Source: Acidovorax sp. KKS102
GTDB taxonomy: Bacteria > Pseudomonadota > Gammaproteobacteria > Burkholderiales > Burkholderiaceae_C
Assembly: GCF_000302535.1 (NCBI RefSeq)
Contig: NC_018708.1
Location: 992,001 to 1,056,000, forward strand
Direction: 5' to 3'
DNA: 64,000 nucleotides
Positions 11,663 to 21,942 of this stretch are shown piece after piece (positions within the stretch are counted from its first letter, which is position 1; every line of letters starts with the position of its first letter). Below the pieces are notes generated by a model that was not told where the DNA came from, did no database searches, and saw only the letters and a program-made list of their open reading frames with translations. The position numbers were made by a program, and so were the translations under genes.

Positions 11663-11727
11663 GTGCTATTGAATTAGTAGCTGCTCAGGCATGCAGTACT
11701 AGCGATACCGCTGGTTTTGGACGAAAT
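11663..11727 (+). repeat. Dispersed hairpin repeat, copy B
   Basis: Left stem GCTA (11665-11668) / TAGC, then GCTGCTCAGGCAT and CTAGCG, and a right end GGTTTTGGACGAAAT. It occupies the space between the convergent mutT and yacG genes. Confidence 0.75.
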
Positions 11728-11755
11728 GGCTCTTGAACGGAGCCTGTAATCTTGG

Positions 11756-11998
11756 TCAATGCTGCTGGCGCGGGTCGCCATGGGGGGCGTCGTCTGGCGG
11801 CGCTTCGGTAGGCATGCGAAAGCTTTCGCTGGCCCACGCGCCGAGGTCGATCTGTTTGCAGCGCTCACTGCAAAAAGGGCGGTACACGTTCGCGGGGCTG
11901 TACACGCTATTGCCGCCACAGCTGGGGCAGGTGACGATGCGCGCCTGCGGGGAGGGGGCTGGGGAGTGGGGCATCCTTGGGGTGATCCTCTTGCTCAA
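11756..11998 (-). CDS. yacG: DNA gyrase inhibitor YacG
   Basis: YacG is a small zinc protein that binds GyrB and inhibits gyrase in E. coli. This 80-residue product has the four zinc cysteines in CPSCGG and [14 protein letters not shown], the last part being the family signature. N- and C-terminal tails are proline-rich and variable. It is last in the pilB-pilC-pilD-coaE-zapD-yacG string; coaE-zapD-yacG is conserved across proteobacteria, which strongly supports the call. The 78-base gap to zapD contains three near-tandem GGGCTA units. Confidence 0.93.
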   Translation of the reverse strand: MSKRITPRMPHSPAPSPQARIVTCPSCGGNSVYSPANVYRPFCSERCKQIDLGAWASESFRMPTEAPPDDAPHGDPRQQH

Positions 11999-12076
11999 AT
12001 CGGCCGGCCTGATCTTCAGCGGGCCTCGACGCTATGCAGTCTCTGGGCTTGGGCTAGGGCTAGGGCTTGCTACGGC

Positions 12077-12832
12077 CTATGCGCACAGGGTCAGTTCAAA
12101 TGCTGCGTCTTCGTTGCAGGCGTGCAAACGCCCGTCAGCTTCCAGCCGCATGAGCCGTACCGAGACAATCAGACGGTTACCACTGATTTCCGGGATCAGG
12201 TTCAGGGTCGGGTCGATGCGAAGCCGCAGCAGCTGGAAGGTGCGGCCCTGGGGCAGGTTTTGCTGAAACTGCCCACGTTCGGCAGCCACCTTTTGGGGCA
12301 CGCCTGAATCGCGCAGGAGCTTGAGCAACACATAGATCGACTCGGCAAGGGGGGCCAGGGTGGAAGCCCACTCTTCCAGCGCCTGCTGGCGCACTGCGGG
12401 AGTATGGTGCTGCCATGCGTAGTAGGCGGGCAGGTCAAAGCCGCAGGTCCCACCTGGAATGCCGATGCGGCTGCGAATGCTCATCAGCCAGTCGTTTTCA
12501 GTCAGCGCGTGGCCCGACTTGCCGCTTTGGGTGTTGAGCGCCACGAAGCACCGGTCCAACTGGCTGATGACCGCGTCGAGCGCCGCTTCCGAAATGGAGG
12601 GGTTGCCCCGGTAGGCGTCGAGCTGGTGCTTGTGCTTTTCAATGTCCTTGAGCACATCCGACTTCAGATCGGCCCGGGCGGCCACGTCCATGATCTCGAA
12701 AATCGTGACCAGGGCGAAGTGGTGATCCAGTGCGTGGGGCCGGGGGATCAATTCCCCCAAGCGGCGGAACAGCTGCTCCAGCCGCAGGTAGGTTCTGAGA
12801 CGCTCGTTAAAGGGGTATTCGTAAAGGATCAC
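12077..12832 (-). CDS. zapD: Cell division protein ZapD
   Basis: ZapD (DUF1342) is a cytoplasmic protein that cross-links FtsZ filaments and stabilises the Z ring. The 251-residue product begins VILYEYPFNERLRTYLRLEQ, the family's characteristic opening. It continues with FEIMDVAARADLKSDVLKDI and NDWLMSIRSRIGIPGGTCGF, both strongly conserved regions. An open frame continues upstream to 12994, but those residues look like random high-GC sequence and would run into coaE. I therefore set the start at GTG 12832, preceded by AGGAA. It lies between coaE and yacG as in many proteobacteria. Confidence 0.92.
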   Translation of the reverse strand: MILYEYPFNERLRTYLRLEQLFRRLGELIPRPHALDHHFALVTIFEIMDVAARADLKSDVLKDIEKHKHQLDAYRGNPSISEAALDAVISQLDRCFVALNTQSGKSGHALTENDWLMSIRSRIGIPGGTCGFDLPAYYAWQHHTPAVRQQALEEWASTLAPLAESIYVLLKLLRDSGVPQKVAAERGQFQQNLPQGRTFQLLRLRIDPTLNLIPEISGNRLIVSVRLMRLEADGRLHACNEDAAFELTLCA

Positions 12833-12917
12833 GCTGGCGGGTTCCTGGAGGCTCAGGCAGTATTCTGACGCCGGTGGCGCACGGCATGGAGCGAAAGCAC
12901 AAACGGTTTCGTTCGCA

Positions 12918-13538
12918 TCATAGCCCGAACAGTGTGGCCACTTGCCGTACCTCGGCCTGCAACTGCTGCAGTGTGCAGTGTGCTTCGTTGGCAATCACCA
13001 CATCGGCCACTGCCCTGCGCGCTGAGCGCGTGGCTTGTGAGGCCATGATGCCCTGTACAGCTTCGGCGGACAGGCCGCTGCGATGCATGACCCGCGCGAT
13101 CTGGGTCTGCTCTGTGCAGTCCACCACAACCACGGCGTCAAGCTGGCGAGCCCATCGCCCGGACTCTGTGAGCAGAGGAATGTCGTGCACGATCAATCCG
13201 GCGCCAGCCTGCAAGGCCTGCTCAATCCGTTGCTCGCTGTGCAGGGCCACCAAAGGGTGCACGATGGCCTCCAGCTGGCTACGGGCCTCCGGTTGGCTGA
13301 AGGCCAGTTGCCGCATGCGCGCGCGGTCCAACGCGCCCGATGCATCGACATACGCGTCACCAAAGGTACTTTGGATGGCTGACATGGCCGCGCCCCCGGG
13401 CCCGGTCACTTCCCGGGAAATCTGGTCGGCATCAATCAGGACAGCGCCAAGGGCTGCCAGCATCTGGCCCACGGTGCTCTTGCCACTGCCAATGCCGCCT
13501 GTCAGTCCCACGCGCCAAGGCTGTCGGGAGGTTGCCAT
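12918..13538 (-). CDS. coaE: Dephospho-CoA kinase
   Basis: CoaE phosphorylates the 3'-hydroxyl of dephospho-CoA in the last step of coenzyme A synthesis. The 206-residue protein has the P-loop GGIGSGKST at about residues 14-22, the DADQISREV motif that binds the substrate, and the lid region with HRSGLSAEAVQGIMASQATR. Length and motifs are standard. It starts nine bases after pilD, in the same order pilD-coaE found in many gammaproteobacteria and betaproteobacteria. Confidence 0.96.
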   Translation of the reverse strand: MATSRQPWRVGLTGGIGSGKSTVGQMLAALGAVLIDADQISREVTGPGGAAMSAIQSTFGDAYVDASGALDRARMRQLAFSQPEARSQLEAIVHPLVALHSEQRIEQALQAGAGLIVHDIPLLTESGRWARQLDAVVVVDCTEQTQIARVMHRSGLSAEAVQGIMASQATRSARRAVADVVIANEAHCTLQQLQAEVRQVATLFGL

Positions 13539-13547
13539 GGAGGTCTG

Positions 13548-14420
13548 TCAGAGTCCGAAGAGCCCGAGCACTGTACCCAGAATGGCGTTGGGCCCAAACA
13601 CCATCGCGGTGAGCCCTGCGCCGACCAGAAAGGGGCCGAATGGGATGTAGCCACCCTCACGCAAGCTGCTGAAAATCTTCATGGCTATCCCGATGATGGC
13701 GCCAATGACCGAAGACATCAGAATGATCGGCACCAGCGCTTGCCAGCCGAACCAGGCACCTAACGCAGCAAACAGCTTGAAGTCTCCGTAGCCCATCCCT
13801 TCCTTGCCGGTGGCCAGCTTGAATCCCCAGTACACCATCCAGAGCGACAGGTATCCTGCGGCTGCACCCATGACCGAGGCAAACAACGGCACGTTCGTCC
13901 ATTGCAGGGCCGACGCCAGCAACCCCGCCCAGAGCAAGGGCAGGGTAATGTCATCTGGCAAGAGTGTGGTGTCCCAGTCAATGAATGCTAGAGCCACCAG
14001 AGCGGCCGAAAAGCCGCACCATGCCAACCCTGTGGGAGTCGCGCCCCAGCGGTGGATACAGAAGAAGAACAGCGCCCCCGTCGCCAGCTCGACCAGCGGG
14101 TAGCGGGGGCTGATGCGCGTCTTGCAGGACGAGCAACGTCCACGCAAGAACAGGTAACTCAAAACCGGAATGTTTTCATGCCACCGAACCACATGCCCGC
14201 AAGCTGGGCAGCGGGACCGAGGCGTCATGAGGTTGAAGGTGGGTTGGGTGTCCTCGGGCAGCTCTTTGCCCTGGTTGGATGCCTCGGCTTGCGCAAGCTC
14301 TGCCGCCCATTGCCTTTCCATCATTTTGGGAAGGCGGTAGATCACCACATTGAGAAAACTGCCGAAAAGCAAACCAACCACGCCGCCTATAGCGGCGTCC
14401 AACCATGCTTCCAGCACCAT
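13548..14420 (-). CDS. pilD: Type IV prepilin peptidase / N-methyltransferase
   Basis: PilD cleaves the short leader of type IV prepilins and pseudopilins and methylates the new N-terminal phenylalanine. The 290-residue polytopic protein has the N-terminal GSFLNVVIYRLP motif. It also has the cytoplasmic zinc-type loop CPACGH...CSSCK, and the two active-site aspartates in FIDWDTTLLPDD and GYGDFKLFAALGAW. Its start overlaps the pilC stop by one base (TAATG), so translation is coupled. No pilin gene is in the window, so its substrates are elsewhere. Confidence 0.97.
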   Translation of the reverse strand: MVLEAWLDAAIGGVVGLLFGSFLNVVIYRLPKMMERQWAAELAQAEASNQGKELPEDTQPTFNLMTPRSRCPACGHVVRWHENIPVLSYLFLRGRCSSCKTRISPRYPLVELATGALFFFCIHRWGATPTGLAWCGFSAALVALAFIDWDTTLLPDDITLPLLWAGLLASALQWTNVPLFASVMGAAAGYLSLWMVYWGFKLATGKEGMGYGDFKLFAALGAWFGWQALVPIILMSSVIGAIIGIAMKIFSSLREGGYIPFGPFLVGAGLTAMVFGPNAILGTVLGLFGL

Positions 14421-15640
14421 TACACAACCTGACCGAGCTTGAAGATGGGGAGATACATCGATACCACGATACCGCCGATGAGCGTGCCCAGAAACACGAT
14501 GATGATGGGTTCCATCAGGCTGGAGAGGCCTGCGACCATGTCGTCCACTTCGGCTTCATAGAAGTCTGCGGCCTTGCCGAGCATGTGGTCGATGGAGCCG
14601 GACTCTTCACCGATGGCGCACATCTGTAGCACCATGGACGGAAAGATATTGGCATTTCCCATGGCTGCGGTGAGGCTAGTGCCTGTGGAAACTTCTTGTT
14701 GAATCTTGTCCGTGGCCATGGAGTACACCGAGTTGCCTGCAGCTCCCCCCACCGAATCGAGTGCCTCAACCAGAGGTACCCCAGCGGCGAACATGGTGGA
14801 TAGCGTACGAGTCCAACGCGCGACGCAAGATTTGTCGATTAAAGGGCCAAACACGGGAATACGCAGCAGAAGCCGGTCCATGAACATCTGCATCTTTTCG
14901 TTACGGCGCCATGCCTGCATGAAAAAGAAGAAGCCCCCGCCGATGACACCGAAAATCAGCCACCACCATTTGACAAATACCTCGCTGATGGCCATCACGA
15001 ATAACGTGGGAGCGGGTAGGTCCGCACCGAAAGAAGTAAAGACCTCTTTGAACGCGGGAATGACAAAAATCATGATGACTGTCACCACCACAAAAGCCAC
15101 AATCACCACAGAAATGGGGTACATGAGAGCCGACTTGATCTTGGACTTGATCGCCTCGGTTTTCTCCATATACGTGGCTAGCCGATCCAGCAGTGCTTCC
15201 AAAATACCCGCTGCCTCGCCCGCCTCTACCAGATTGCAGTAGAGGCTGTCAAAGTACATGGGGTACTTTCTGAAGGCTCCGTTGAGTGATGTCCCTGTCT
15301 CGATATCGGAGCGAATATCGTTAAGCAGCTTGGTGACGCTGGCATTGGTATTGCCACGACCTACAATATCGAAGGCCTGCAACAAGGGTACACCGGCCTT
15401 CATCATAGTTGCCAACTGGCGTGTGAACAGCGCAATATCCTTAGGCTTGATCTTTTTGCCTGAGCGCATGCGGCGTTTTTTTATTTTTGTGGGGAAAACC
15501 CCTTGGCGGCGCAGGGTCGCTTGCACCTGATTTTCTCCGACCGCACGGATTTCTCCTCGCACTACCTTTCCGTTGCGGTCTTTGCCCTCCCACTCGAAGA
15601 CAAAATCTTTAATATCTTTAGCTGATGTTGCGGTAGCCAT
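14420..15640 (-). CDS. pilC: Type IV pilus inner-membrane platform protein PilC
   Basis: PilC is the inner-membrane platform that couples the PilB motor to pilin insertion. The 406-residue product has two GspF-type domains, each with the conserved glycine-rich helix pattern (RQLATMMKAGVPLLQAFDIV; RTLSTMFAAGVPLVEALDSV), and the expected membrane helices at about residues 175-200, 225-245 and 375-400. The N-terminus (FVFEWEGKDRNGKVVRGEIR) is the standard PilC opening. Base composition is visibly lower in GC than the flanking genes. It sits 20 bases after pilB. Confidence 0.97.
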   Translation of the reverse strand: MATATSAKDIKDFVFEWEGKDRNGKVVRGEIRAVGENQVQATLRRQGVFPTKIKKRRMRSGKKIKPKDIALFTRQLATMMKAGVPLLQAFDIVGRGNTNASVTKLLNDIRSDIETGTSLNGAFRKYPMYFDSLYCNLVEAGEAAGILEALLDRLATYMEKTEAIKSKIKSALMYPISVVIVAFVVVTVIMIFVIPAFKEVFTSFGADLPAPTLFVMAISEVFVKWWWLIFGVIGGGFFFFMQAWRRNEKMQMFMDRLLLRIPVFGPLIDKSCVARWTRTLSTMFAAGVPLVEALDSVGGAAGNSVYSMATDKIQQEVSTGTSLTAAMGNANIFPSMVLQMCAIGEESGSIDHMLGKAADFYEAEVDDMVAGLSSLMEPIIIVFLGTLIGGIVVSMYLPIFKLGQVV

Positions 15641-15660
15641 GGTACCCTCGTCATCGAATA

Positions 15661-17400
15661 TTATTCGTTGGTCACAGCCAGCACTTCTTCCAGCGAAGTG
15701 AGGCCTAATTTGGCCTTGTAGAGCCCCGATTCACGCAGCGACCGAACACCCTCCGCACGAGCCTGCTTCGCGATTTCTAAAGCACTCCCATCACGGAGGA
15801 TGATGCGTTGGATCTCTTCGGAAACAGGCATCACCTGATAGATGCCGAGTCGCCCTTTGTAGCCATTGTTACAGGCCGAGCAACCTACAGGGCGATAAGT
15901 AACCCAAGAACCATCTATCTCGTGTTCTTCGTATCCAGCGTCCACTAGAGCCTCATGCGGGATGTCGGCGGGAACCTTGCACACGGGGCACAACCGACGG
16001 GCCAGCCGCTGCGCAGTAATCAGAATCACACTGGATGCGATATTGAATGGCGCTATACCCATGTTGCGCATCCGTGTAAGCGTGGTGGGAGCGTCATTTG
16101 TGTGCAGAGTAGAAAGCACAAGATGACCCGTCTGCGCTGCTTTAATAGAAATATCTGCGGTCTCTAGATCACGAATTTCACCCACCATGATGATGTCGGG
16201 ATCTTGGCGAAGAAATGACTTCAACGCCACTGCAAAGGTCAGTCCGGCCTTTTCATTTACATTGACTTGGTTAACGCCAGGCAGATTGATTTCAGAAGGA
16301 TCTTCGGCTGTTGCGATATTGACACCGGGCTTATTCAACAGGTTCAAACAGGTGTAGAGAGAGACCGTTTTGCCGGAGCCTGTCGGACCTGTGACTAAAA
16401 TCATTCCGTAGGGACGACTGATGGCCTGAAGTAATCGCTCCTTCTCGATGGGCTCATACCCGAGAGCATCGATACCGAGTTTCGCACTGCTCGGATCCAA
16501 AATGCGAATAACAATTTTTTCGCCGAACAGGGTAGGCAAGGTACTTACCCGAAAATCGATCACTCGATCTGGCCCCACTTTGAGCTTCATGCGACCATCT
16601 TGGGGAACGCGCTTTTCCGAAATATCCAAGCGCGAAATTACCTTTATACGGGACGCGAGTTTGTCTTTGATGGCGATCGGCGGCGAGGCTATCTCACGCA
16701 GTTCCCCGTCAATGCGAAACCGAACGCGGTACTGGTGCTCGTAAGGCTCGAAATGCAAATCCGATGCACGCATATTGAATGCATCGAGCAACATTTTGTG
16801 TAGAAACTTGACAATCGGGGCATCTTCAACTTCTGTTGCGCCTGTATCCTGCTCCTCGGGTGCATCCTCGACGGCAAAGTCATCAAACGCGAAGTCTCCG
16901 CCCCCACTAACGAGCGTATCCATTGCCTCGCTTGCTGATTTTGTGGTGGCTTCTATCAGGCGGTTAAGCTTGTCATATTCAGCAATGATCCAATCCACAC
17001 CCATTTGGGTAGTGAATTTTATTTTCTCTGCAGCTTCTTGATCGGTTGGGTCGGCCGTTGCTACGATCAGTCGATTATTTCGTTTGCTGAGAACCACTAC
17101 GCGATATGCTTGGCATATCTTGTTATCTAGCAGTTCCTTTGGCAGACGCAATGGATCAATGGCATCCAGATCGAGCAAGGGTGCGCCAAAGACCGCTGAT
17201 ACCGTATGCGCGAGATCCGCTGCAGAAACAGCGCCCGAACCCGTAAGTTCCGCAATGAAACTGGTTCGGCTGATTTGTGATTTTTTGTAAATGTCTTCCG
17301 CTGACTTCTGGGTCAGTTTGCCGGCAGACATCAGGGCACGGCCAAGCCCCGGCAGAGCGACTGCGGAAGCTTCTTTGAGGGCAGTATCAACAGCGGCCAT
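15661..17400 (-). CDS. pilB: Type IV pilus extension ATPase PilB
   Basis: PilB is the hexameric ATPase that drives pilus extension. The 579-residue product has the N-terminal GspE/MshEN-type domain, Walker A GPTGSGKT, the Asp box (ATAEDPSEINLPGVNQ), Walker B IIMVGEIRD, the His box (AAQTGHLVLSTLHTNDA) and the tetracysteine zinc site CPVC...CSACNNGYKGR. It is the first gene of pilB-pilC-pilD. GC is low for this genome: one 60-base line in it counts 47%, compared with 60-73% in two sampled core genes. That suggests different ancestry or selection. Confidence 0.97.
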   Translation of the reverse strand: MAAVDTALKEASAVALPGLGRALMSAGKLTQKSAEDIYKKSQISRTSFIAELTGSGAVSAADLAHTVSAVFGAPLLDLDAIDPLRLPKELLDNKICQAYRVVVLSKRNNRLIVATADPTDQEAAEKIKFTTQMGVDWIIAEYDKLNRLIEATTKSASEAMDTLVSGGGDFAFDDFAVEDAPEEQDTGATEVEDAPIVKFLHKMLLDAFNMRASDLHFEPYEHQYRVRFRIDGELREIASPPIAIKDKLASRIKVISRLDISEKRVPQDGRMKLKVGPDRVIDFRVSTLPTLFGEKIVIRILDPSSAKLGIDALGYEPIEKERLLQAISRPYGMILVTGPTGSGKTVSLYTCLNLLNKPGVNIATAEDPSEINLPGVNQVNVNEKAGLTFAVALKSFLRQDPDIIMVGEIRDLETADISIKAAQTGHLVLSTLHTNDAPTTLTRMRNMGIAPFNIASSVILITAQRLARRLCPVCKVPADIPHEALVDAGYEEHEIDGSWVTYRPVGCSACNNGYKGRLGIYQVMPVSEEIQRIILRDGSALEIAKQARAEGVRSLRESGLYKAKLGLTSLEEVLAVTNE

Positions 17401-17532
17401 GTAACCGGAAATATGTTAGGTGTGGAAAAGAAACCATCCTATCATTACCGATCAACCATGGACTGTACAGCAGCGCATATTGGCAACGGCGCCACAAACC
17501 AAGGCTTGGAAGCGTGATCACGCAGTGCTTTT

Positions 17533-17609
17533 TGGTCGGGGTGAGAGGATTCGAACCTCCGGCCTCTACGTCCCGAACGTAGCGCTCTACCAGGCTAAGC
17601 TACACCCCG
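17533..17609 (-). tRNA. tRNA-Pro (anticodon CGG)
   Basis: On the minus strand the sequence runs CGGGGTGTAGCTTAGCCTGG onward, closing with the T-loop GGTTCGAATCC and an encoded CCA (17533-17535). The anticodon loop TTCGGGA carries CGG, giving proline. All four stems pair. It lies downstream of ispB on the same strand and upstream of pilB. Confidence 0.97.
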
Positions 17610-17649
17610 TATATTGCAATCGCGTTTGCAAATGAATTGAATGCCTTTT

Positions 17650-18645
17650 TCAATTCCGCCGCTCAAGCAATTGCGATGCCAATTCTAGCAAACCCTCTGA
17701 GTAAGCATTGGTCGGTAATCGTCGGGCGGCAGCCATGGCGCGGTGTGCTTCGGCGAACGCTGCGGCTCGCGTAACGTCCAAGGCGCCGGTCTGGCGGACA
17801 ATGCTTACGATCTCTGCCAATTGTTCGGTCGAGCCTTGTTCGATAGCTTGGCGAACAACCTCCGCTTGACTAGAAGTCCCCCGCTCCATGGCGGCGATCA
17901 GTGGCAGTGTGGATTTGCCTTCGCGCAAGTCATCCCCGAGATTTTTGCCCATTTCTGCGGCGTTGCCGTCGTAATCCAGCACGTCGTCAATGATCTGGAA
18001 CGCGGTGCCCAGTGCCTGTCCGTAAGTTGCGCATGCTTCTTCCACGTCGGGTGGGCTGTTGGCAAGGATGGCGCCCAGACGGGCGCTGGCTTCAAACAGC
18101 TTGGCCGTTTTGGATCGGATGACGCGCAGGTAGCCTGCCTCGTCCAGCGATGCATCGTGCATGTTCATGAGCTGGAGCACTTCGCCTTCGGCAATCACGT
18201 TCGTGGCTTCGGAGAGGATTTCCATGATGCGCATGCTTCCGGCTTCGACCATCATCTGGAATGACCGGGTGTGCAGAAAGTCCCCGACGAGGACGCTGGC
18301 AGGGTTGCCAAAGGTTTCGTTTGCTGTGGGGCGGCCGCGGCGCAAGGTGGATGCATCCACCACATCGTCATGCAGCAATGTCGCCGTGTGAATCAACTCG
18401 ACCACCGCAGCCAGGCTGTGCCGATGGGCGCCGCGGTAACCTAAGGCTCCGCATACCATTAATAACAGGGCAGGGCGCAGGCGCTTGCCGCCCGCAGCGA
18501 TGATGTACTGCGAAATCTGGGCCACCAGGGGGACGCTGGATGTCAGTCGCTGACCGATGACCTTGTCAACCTCGTGCATGTCTTGTGCAACGAGCGCGAG
18601 GGGGGAAGCTGCGGGGGCGGTATGGTCAGTCAAGATGATGGTCAC
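17650..18645 (-). CDS. ispB: Octaprenyl diphosphate synthase (ubiquinone side chain)
   Basis: IspB condenses isopentenyl diphosphate onto farnesyl diphosphate to make the octaprenyl tail of ubiquinone. Both aspartate-rich motifs are present: DDVVD in HTATLLHDDVVDASTLRRGR and DDVLD in QIIDDVLDYDG. The substrate-binding GGKRLRP is also present. I chose GTG 18645, which yields 331 residues and about 20 residues before the family's conserved QDM start. The open frame continues to ATG 18714, and a TTG four codons further in is also possible, so the exact start is unsure. It is divergent from rplU, an arrangement seen widely in proteobacteria. Confidence 0.93.
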   Translation of the reverse strand: MTIILTDHTAPAASPLALVAQDMHEVDKVIGQRLTSSVPLVAQISQYIIAAGGKRLRPALLLMVCGALGYRGAHRHSLAAVVELIHTATLLHDDVVDASTLRRGRPTANETFGNPASVLVGDFLHTRSFQMMVEAGSMRIMEILSEATNVIAEGEVLQLMNMHDASLDEAGYLRVIRSKTAKLFEASARLGAILANSPPDVEEACATYGQALGTAFQIIDDVLDYDGNAAEMGKNLGDDLREGKSTLPLIAAMERGTSSQAEVVRQAIEQGSTEQLAEIVSIVRQTGALDVTRAAAFAEAHRAMAAARRLPTNAYSEGLLELASQLLERRN

Positions 18646-18735
18646 AGAAAGTGCCGGAATTATAGGAAGGTGCGCCGCGCCGACCGTAAGCCCATCGGCA
18701 TTTGATGCCCCCATGCCGAGTGCTGCGATAAGGTC

Positions 18736-18764
18736 TGGTCAAACGTCTGGAGACGCGCTATACT
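18736..18764 (+). promoter_or_regulatory. Predicted promoter for rplU-rpmA
   Basis: TGGTCA (18736-18741) and TATACT (18759-18764) are 17 bases apart, about 50 bases upstream of the rplU start in the ispB/rplU divergent region. The -10 is strong and the -35 is moderate. Confidence 0.55.
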
Positions 18765-18813
18765 GGCGGGCTCTGCGGAAATTCGTCTGCAGAACTCAAA
18801 TCAAGAGGTCAAC

Positions 18814-19125
18814 ATGTACGCGGTCATAAAAACCGGCGGCAAGCAGTATCGCGTTGCTTCCGGCGAAAAAATTAAAGTAGAACAGATTGCTGCGGACGTA
18901 GGCCAGGAAATTGTGATCGACCAAGTTCTGGCAGTCGGCAACGGCGCTGAGCTGAAGGTTGGTACACCCCTGGTGTCCGGCGCAACCGTGAAAGCCATTG
19001 TCGTGGCCCACGGCAAGCACGACAAAGTGCACATCTTCAAGATGCGCCGTCGCAAGCACTATCAAAAACGCCAAGGCCATCGCCAGCAGTTCACTGAGCT
19101 GCAAATCGGTGCGATTGCTGCTTAA
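18814..19125 (+). CDS. rplU: 50S ribosomal protein L21
   Basis: L21 binds 23S rRNA in the large subunit. The 103-residue product shows the whole family, from [20 protein letters not shown] to the basic [16 protein letters not shown] and final LQIGAI. It is the standard first gene of rplU-rpmA-obgE and is preceded by a good promoter. Confidence 0.99.
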   Translation: MYAVIKTGGKQYRVASGEKIKVEQIAADVGQEIVIDQVLAVGNGAELKVGTPLVSGATVKAIVVAHGKHDKVHIFKMRRRKHYQKRQGHRQQFTELQIGAIAA

Positions 19126-19140
19126 TCGAAGGAGCTAGTC

Positions 19141-19398
19141 ATGGCACAGAAAAAAGGCGGCGGCTCTACGCGAAACGGGCGCGACTCCAAGCCAAAGATG
19201 CTGGGTGTCAAGGCGTTCGGTGGTGAATTGATCAGCGCAGGTTCGATCATCGTGCGCCAGCGTGGCACGCGCTTCCACCCCGGCACCAATGTCGGCGTGG
19301 GCAAGGATCACACGCTGTTTGCCCTGGTGGACGGTCACGTGTCGTTTGGTACCAAGGGTGCATTGTCCAAGTCCACGGTCAATGTGACACCCGCCTGA
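19141..19398 (+). CDS. rpmA: 50S ribosomal protein L27
   Basis: L27 reaches into the peptidyl transferase centre with its N-terminal tail. The 85-residue protein begins [20 protein letters not shown], the proteobacterial form without a cleaved leader, and contains [20 protein letters not shown]. It starts 15 bases after rplU with AAGGAG upstream and is followed by a terminator. Confidence 0.99.
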   Translation: MAQKKGGGSTRNGRDSKPKMLGVKAFGGELISAGSIIVRQRGTRFHPGTNVGVGKDHTLFALVDGHVSFGTKGALSKSTVNVTPA

Positions 19399-19422
19399 GG
19401 ATTTTTCCTCTGGCACCCATCG

Positions 19423-19452
19423 AAGCCCCGCTTTGTCGGGGCTTTGTTGTTT
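19423..19452 (+). terminator. Rho-independent terminator after rpmA
   Basis: AAGCCCCG (19423-19430) pairs with CGGGGCTT (19437-19444) around a six-base loop, followed by TGTTGTTT. It splits rplU-rpmA from obgE. Confidence 0.88.
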
Positions 19453-19556
19453 GGTCTGTACGCGTTACTGATGTGTTGTTGGTGTGTGGTGGCTGGAGTA
19501 CGCGTCGCCATTCCGCCACAATGGATTGCCAGCGGATGCTGCGGCCCCTTTTGTAA

Positions 19557-20639
<1,083 letters not shown>

Positions 20640-20662
20640 CACCTTGAGGTCCAGAGCAAAGA

Positions 20663-20731
20663 TTTGCTATATTTTTAATAGCTACTCGGGCATGAAGCAG
20701 TAGCGCTATCGGCATCAAAGACATCAAAATG
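20663..20731 (+). repeat. Dispersed hairpin repeat, copy C
   Basis: Left stem GCTAT (20666-20670) / ATAGC (20678-20682), then CTACTCGGGCATG, GTAGCGC and a right end CATCAAAGACATCAAAAT. The ATG of proB (20729-20731) is made from the last bases of this right end, which elsewhere reads GACTCAAAT. Confidence 0.75.
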
Positions 20732-21871
20732 GTTTCCAGCGTATTGAGAGATGCCCGCCGCATCGTGGTGAAGGTGGGCTCCAGCCTTGTGACCAATGAA
20801 GGGCGTGGACTGGATGAAACTGCCATCGGCGAGTGGAGTCGCCAACTGGCCGCTCTGGTACGCGGCGACGGGGGCGCCCCGCGCGAGGTGGTGATGGTGT
20901 CCAGTGGCGCCATTGCAGAAGGCATGAAGCGTCTGGGTTGGACCACGCGACCTCAGGAGGTCCACGAGTTGCAGGCGGCTGCAGCGGTGGGGCAGATGGG
21001 GCTGGCGCAGATGTACGAAACCAAGCTGCGCGAGCAGGGCATGGGCAGCGCGCAGGTGCTGCTCACCCATGCCGACCTGGCCGACCGCGAGCGCTATCTC
21101 AATGCACGTTCCACCTTGCTCACGCTGTTGCGTTTGGGTGTGGTGCCGGTGATCAACGAAAACGACACGGTGGTCAATGACGAGATCAAGTTTGGCGACA
21201 ACGACACGCTAGGTGCGCTGGTGGCCAACCTCGTGGAGGCCGACGCCCTGATCATCCTCACGGACCAGAAGGGGCTGTACACCGCTGACCCGCGCTGTGA
21301 TCCATCCGCGCAATTTGTGCACGAGGCCAAGGCAGGTGATCTGGCGCTGGAAGCTATGGCGGGCGGCGCCGGCTCCAGCATTGGCAAGGGCGGCATGATC
21401 ACCAAGATCCTGGCGGCCAAGCGTGCGGCGGGCTCCGGCGCATCGACCGTGATCGCCTGGGGGCGCGAGCCCGATGTGCTGGTTCGTCTCGTGAATGGCG
21501 AGGCATTGGGCACCCTCCTGGTCGCCCAAACGCAGAAAAAGCAGGCCCGCAAGCAGTGGATGGCCGACCATCTGCAGCTGCGCGGCTCCGTGGTGGTGGA
21601 CGCGGGGGCGGCCGCCAAGGTGCGCGACGAGGGCAAAAGTTTGCTGCCCATCGGCATGACGGCGGTGGAGGGCGACTTCTCGCGTGGCGATGTGATTGCC
21701 GTGCGCGACGGGTCAGGAGCCGAGATTGCACGTGGCTTGGCCAACTATGCGGCTGCCGAAGCGCGCCTGCTGTGCCGCAAGCCGTCAACGGAGTTTGAGA
21801 AACTGCTCGGTTACATGGCGGAGCCGGAGATGGTCCACCGCGACAATCTCGTGCTGGCGCAGGGTGCCTAG
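20729..21871 (+). CDS. proB: Glutamate 5-kinase
   Basis: ProB phosphorylates glutamate to gamma-glutamyl phosphate, the first and feedback-regulated step of proline synthesis. The 380-residue protein has an amino acid kinase domain with the opening [15 protein letters not shown], the catalytic region [16 protein letters not shown] and the substrate loop [19 protein letters not shown]-terminal PUA domain runs from about residue 280 ([20 protein letters not shown]). No Shine-Dalgarno sequence is visible; the region before the ATG is repeat C. proA is not adjacent. Confidence 0.97.
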   Translation: MVSSVLRDARRIVVKVGSSLVTNEGRGLDETAIGEWSRQLAALVRGDGGAPREVVMVSSGAIAEGMKRLGWTTRPQEVHELQAAAAVGQMGLAQMYETKLREQGMGSAQVLLTHADLADRERYLNARSTLLTLLRLGVVPVINENDTVVNDEIKFGDNDTLGALVANLVEADALIILTDQKGLYTADPRCDPSAQFVHEAKAGDLALEAMAGGAGSSIGKGGMITKILAAKRAAGSGASTVIAWGREPDVLVRLVNGEALGTLLVAQTQKKQARKQWMADHLQLRGSVVVDAGAAAKVRDEGKSLLPIGMTAVEGDFSRGDVIAVRDGSGAEIARGLANYAAAEARLLCRKPSTEFEKLLGYMAEPEMVHRDNLVLAQGA

Positions 21872-21942
21872 AGGCTGACGGCGCGCATCGAACAGCCCGT
21901 GCTCTTGCCGGTTCTGGGCTGAGGGCAATCCACCCACCAAAA

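Noticed and set aside
12048-12072. Three near-tandem GGGCTA units in the zapD-yacG gap
   Set aside because: Too short to call a repeat array or a regulatory site; probably chance or minor slippage.
12833-12994. Extra 54 codons in front of zapD
   Set aside because: The frame is open but overlaps coaE and does not resemble ZapD; the GTG at 12832 with AGGAA upstream gives the family N-terminus.
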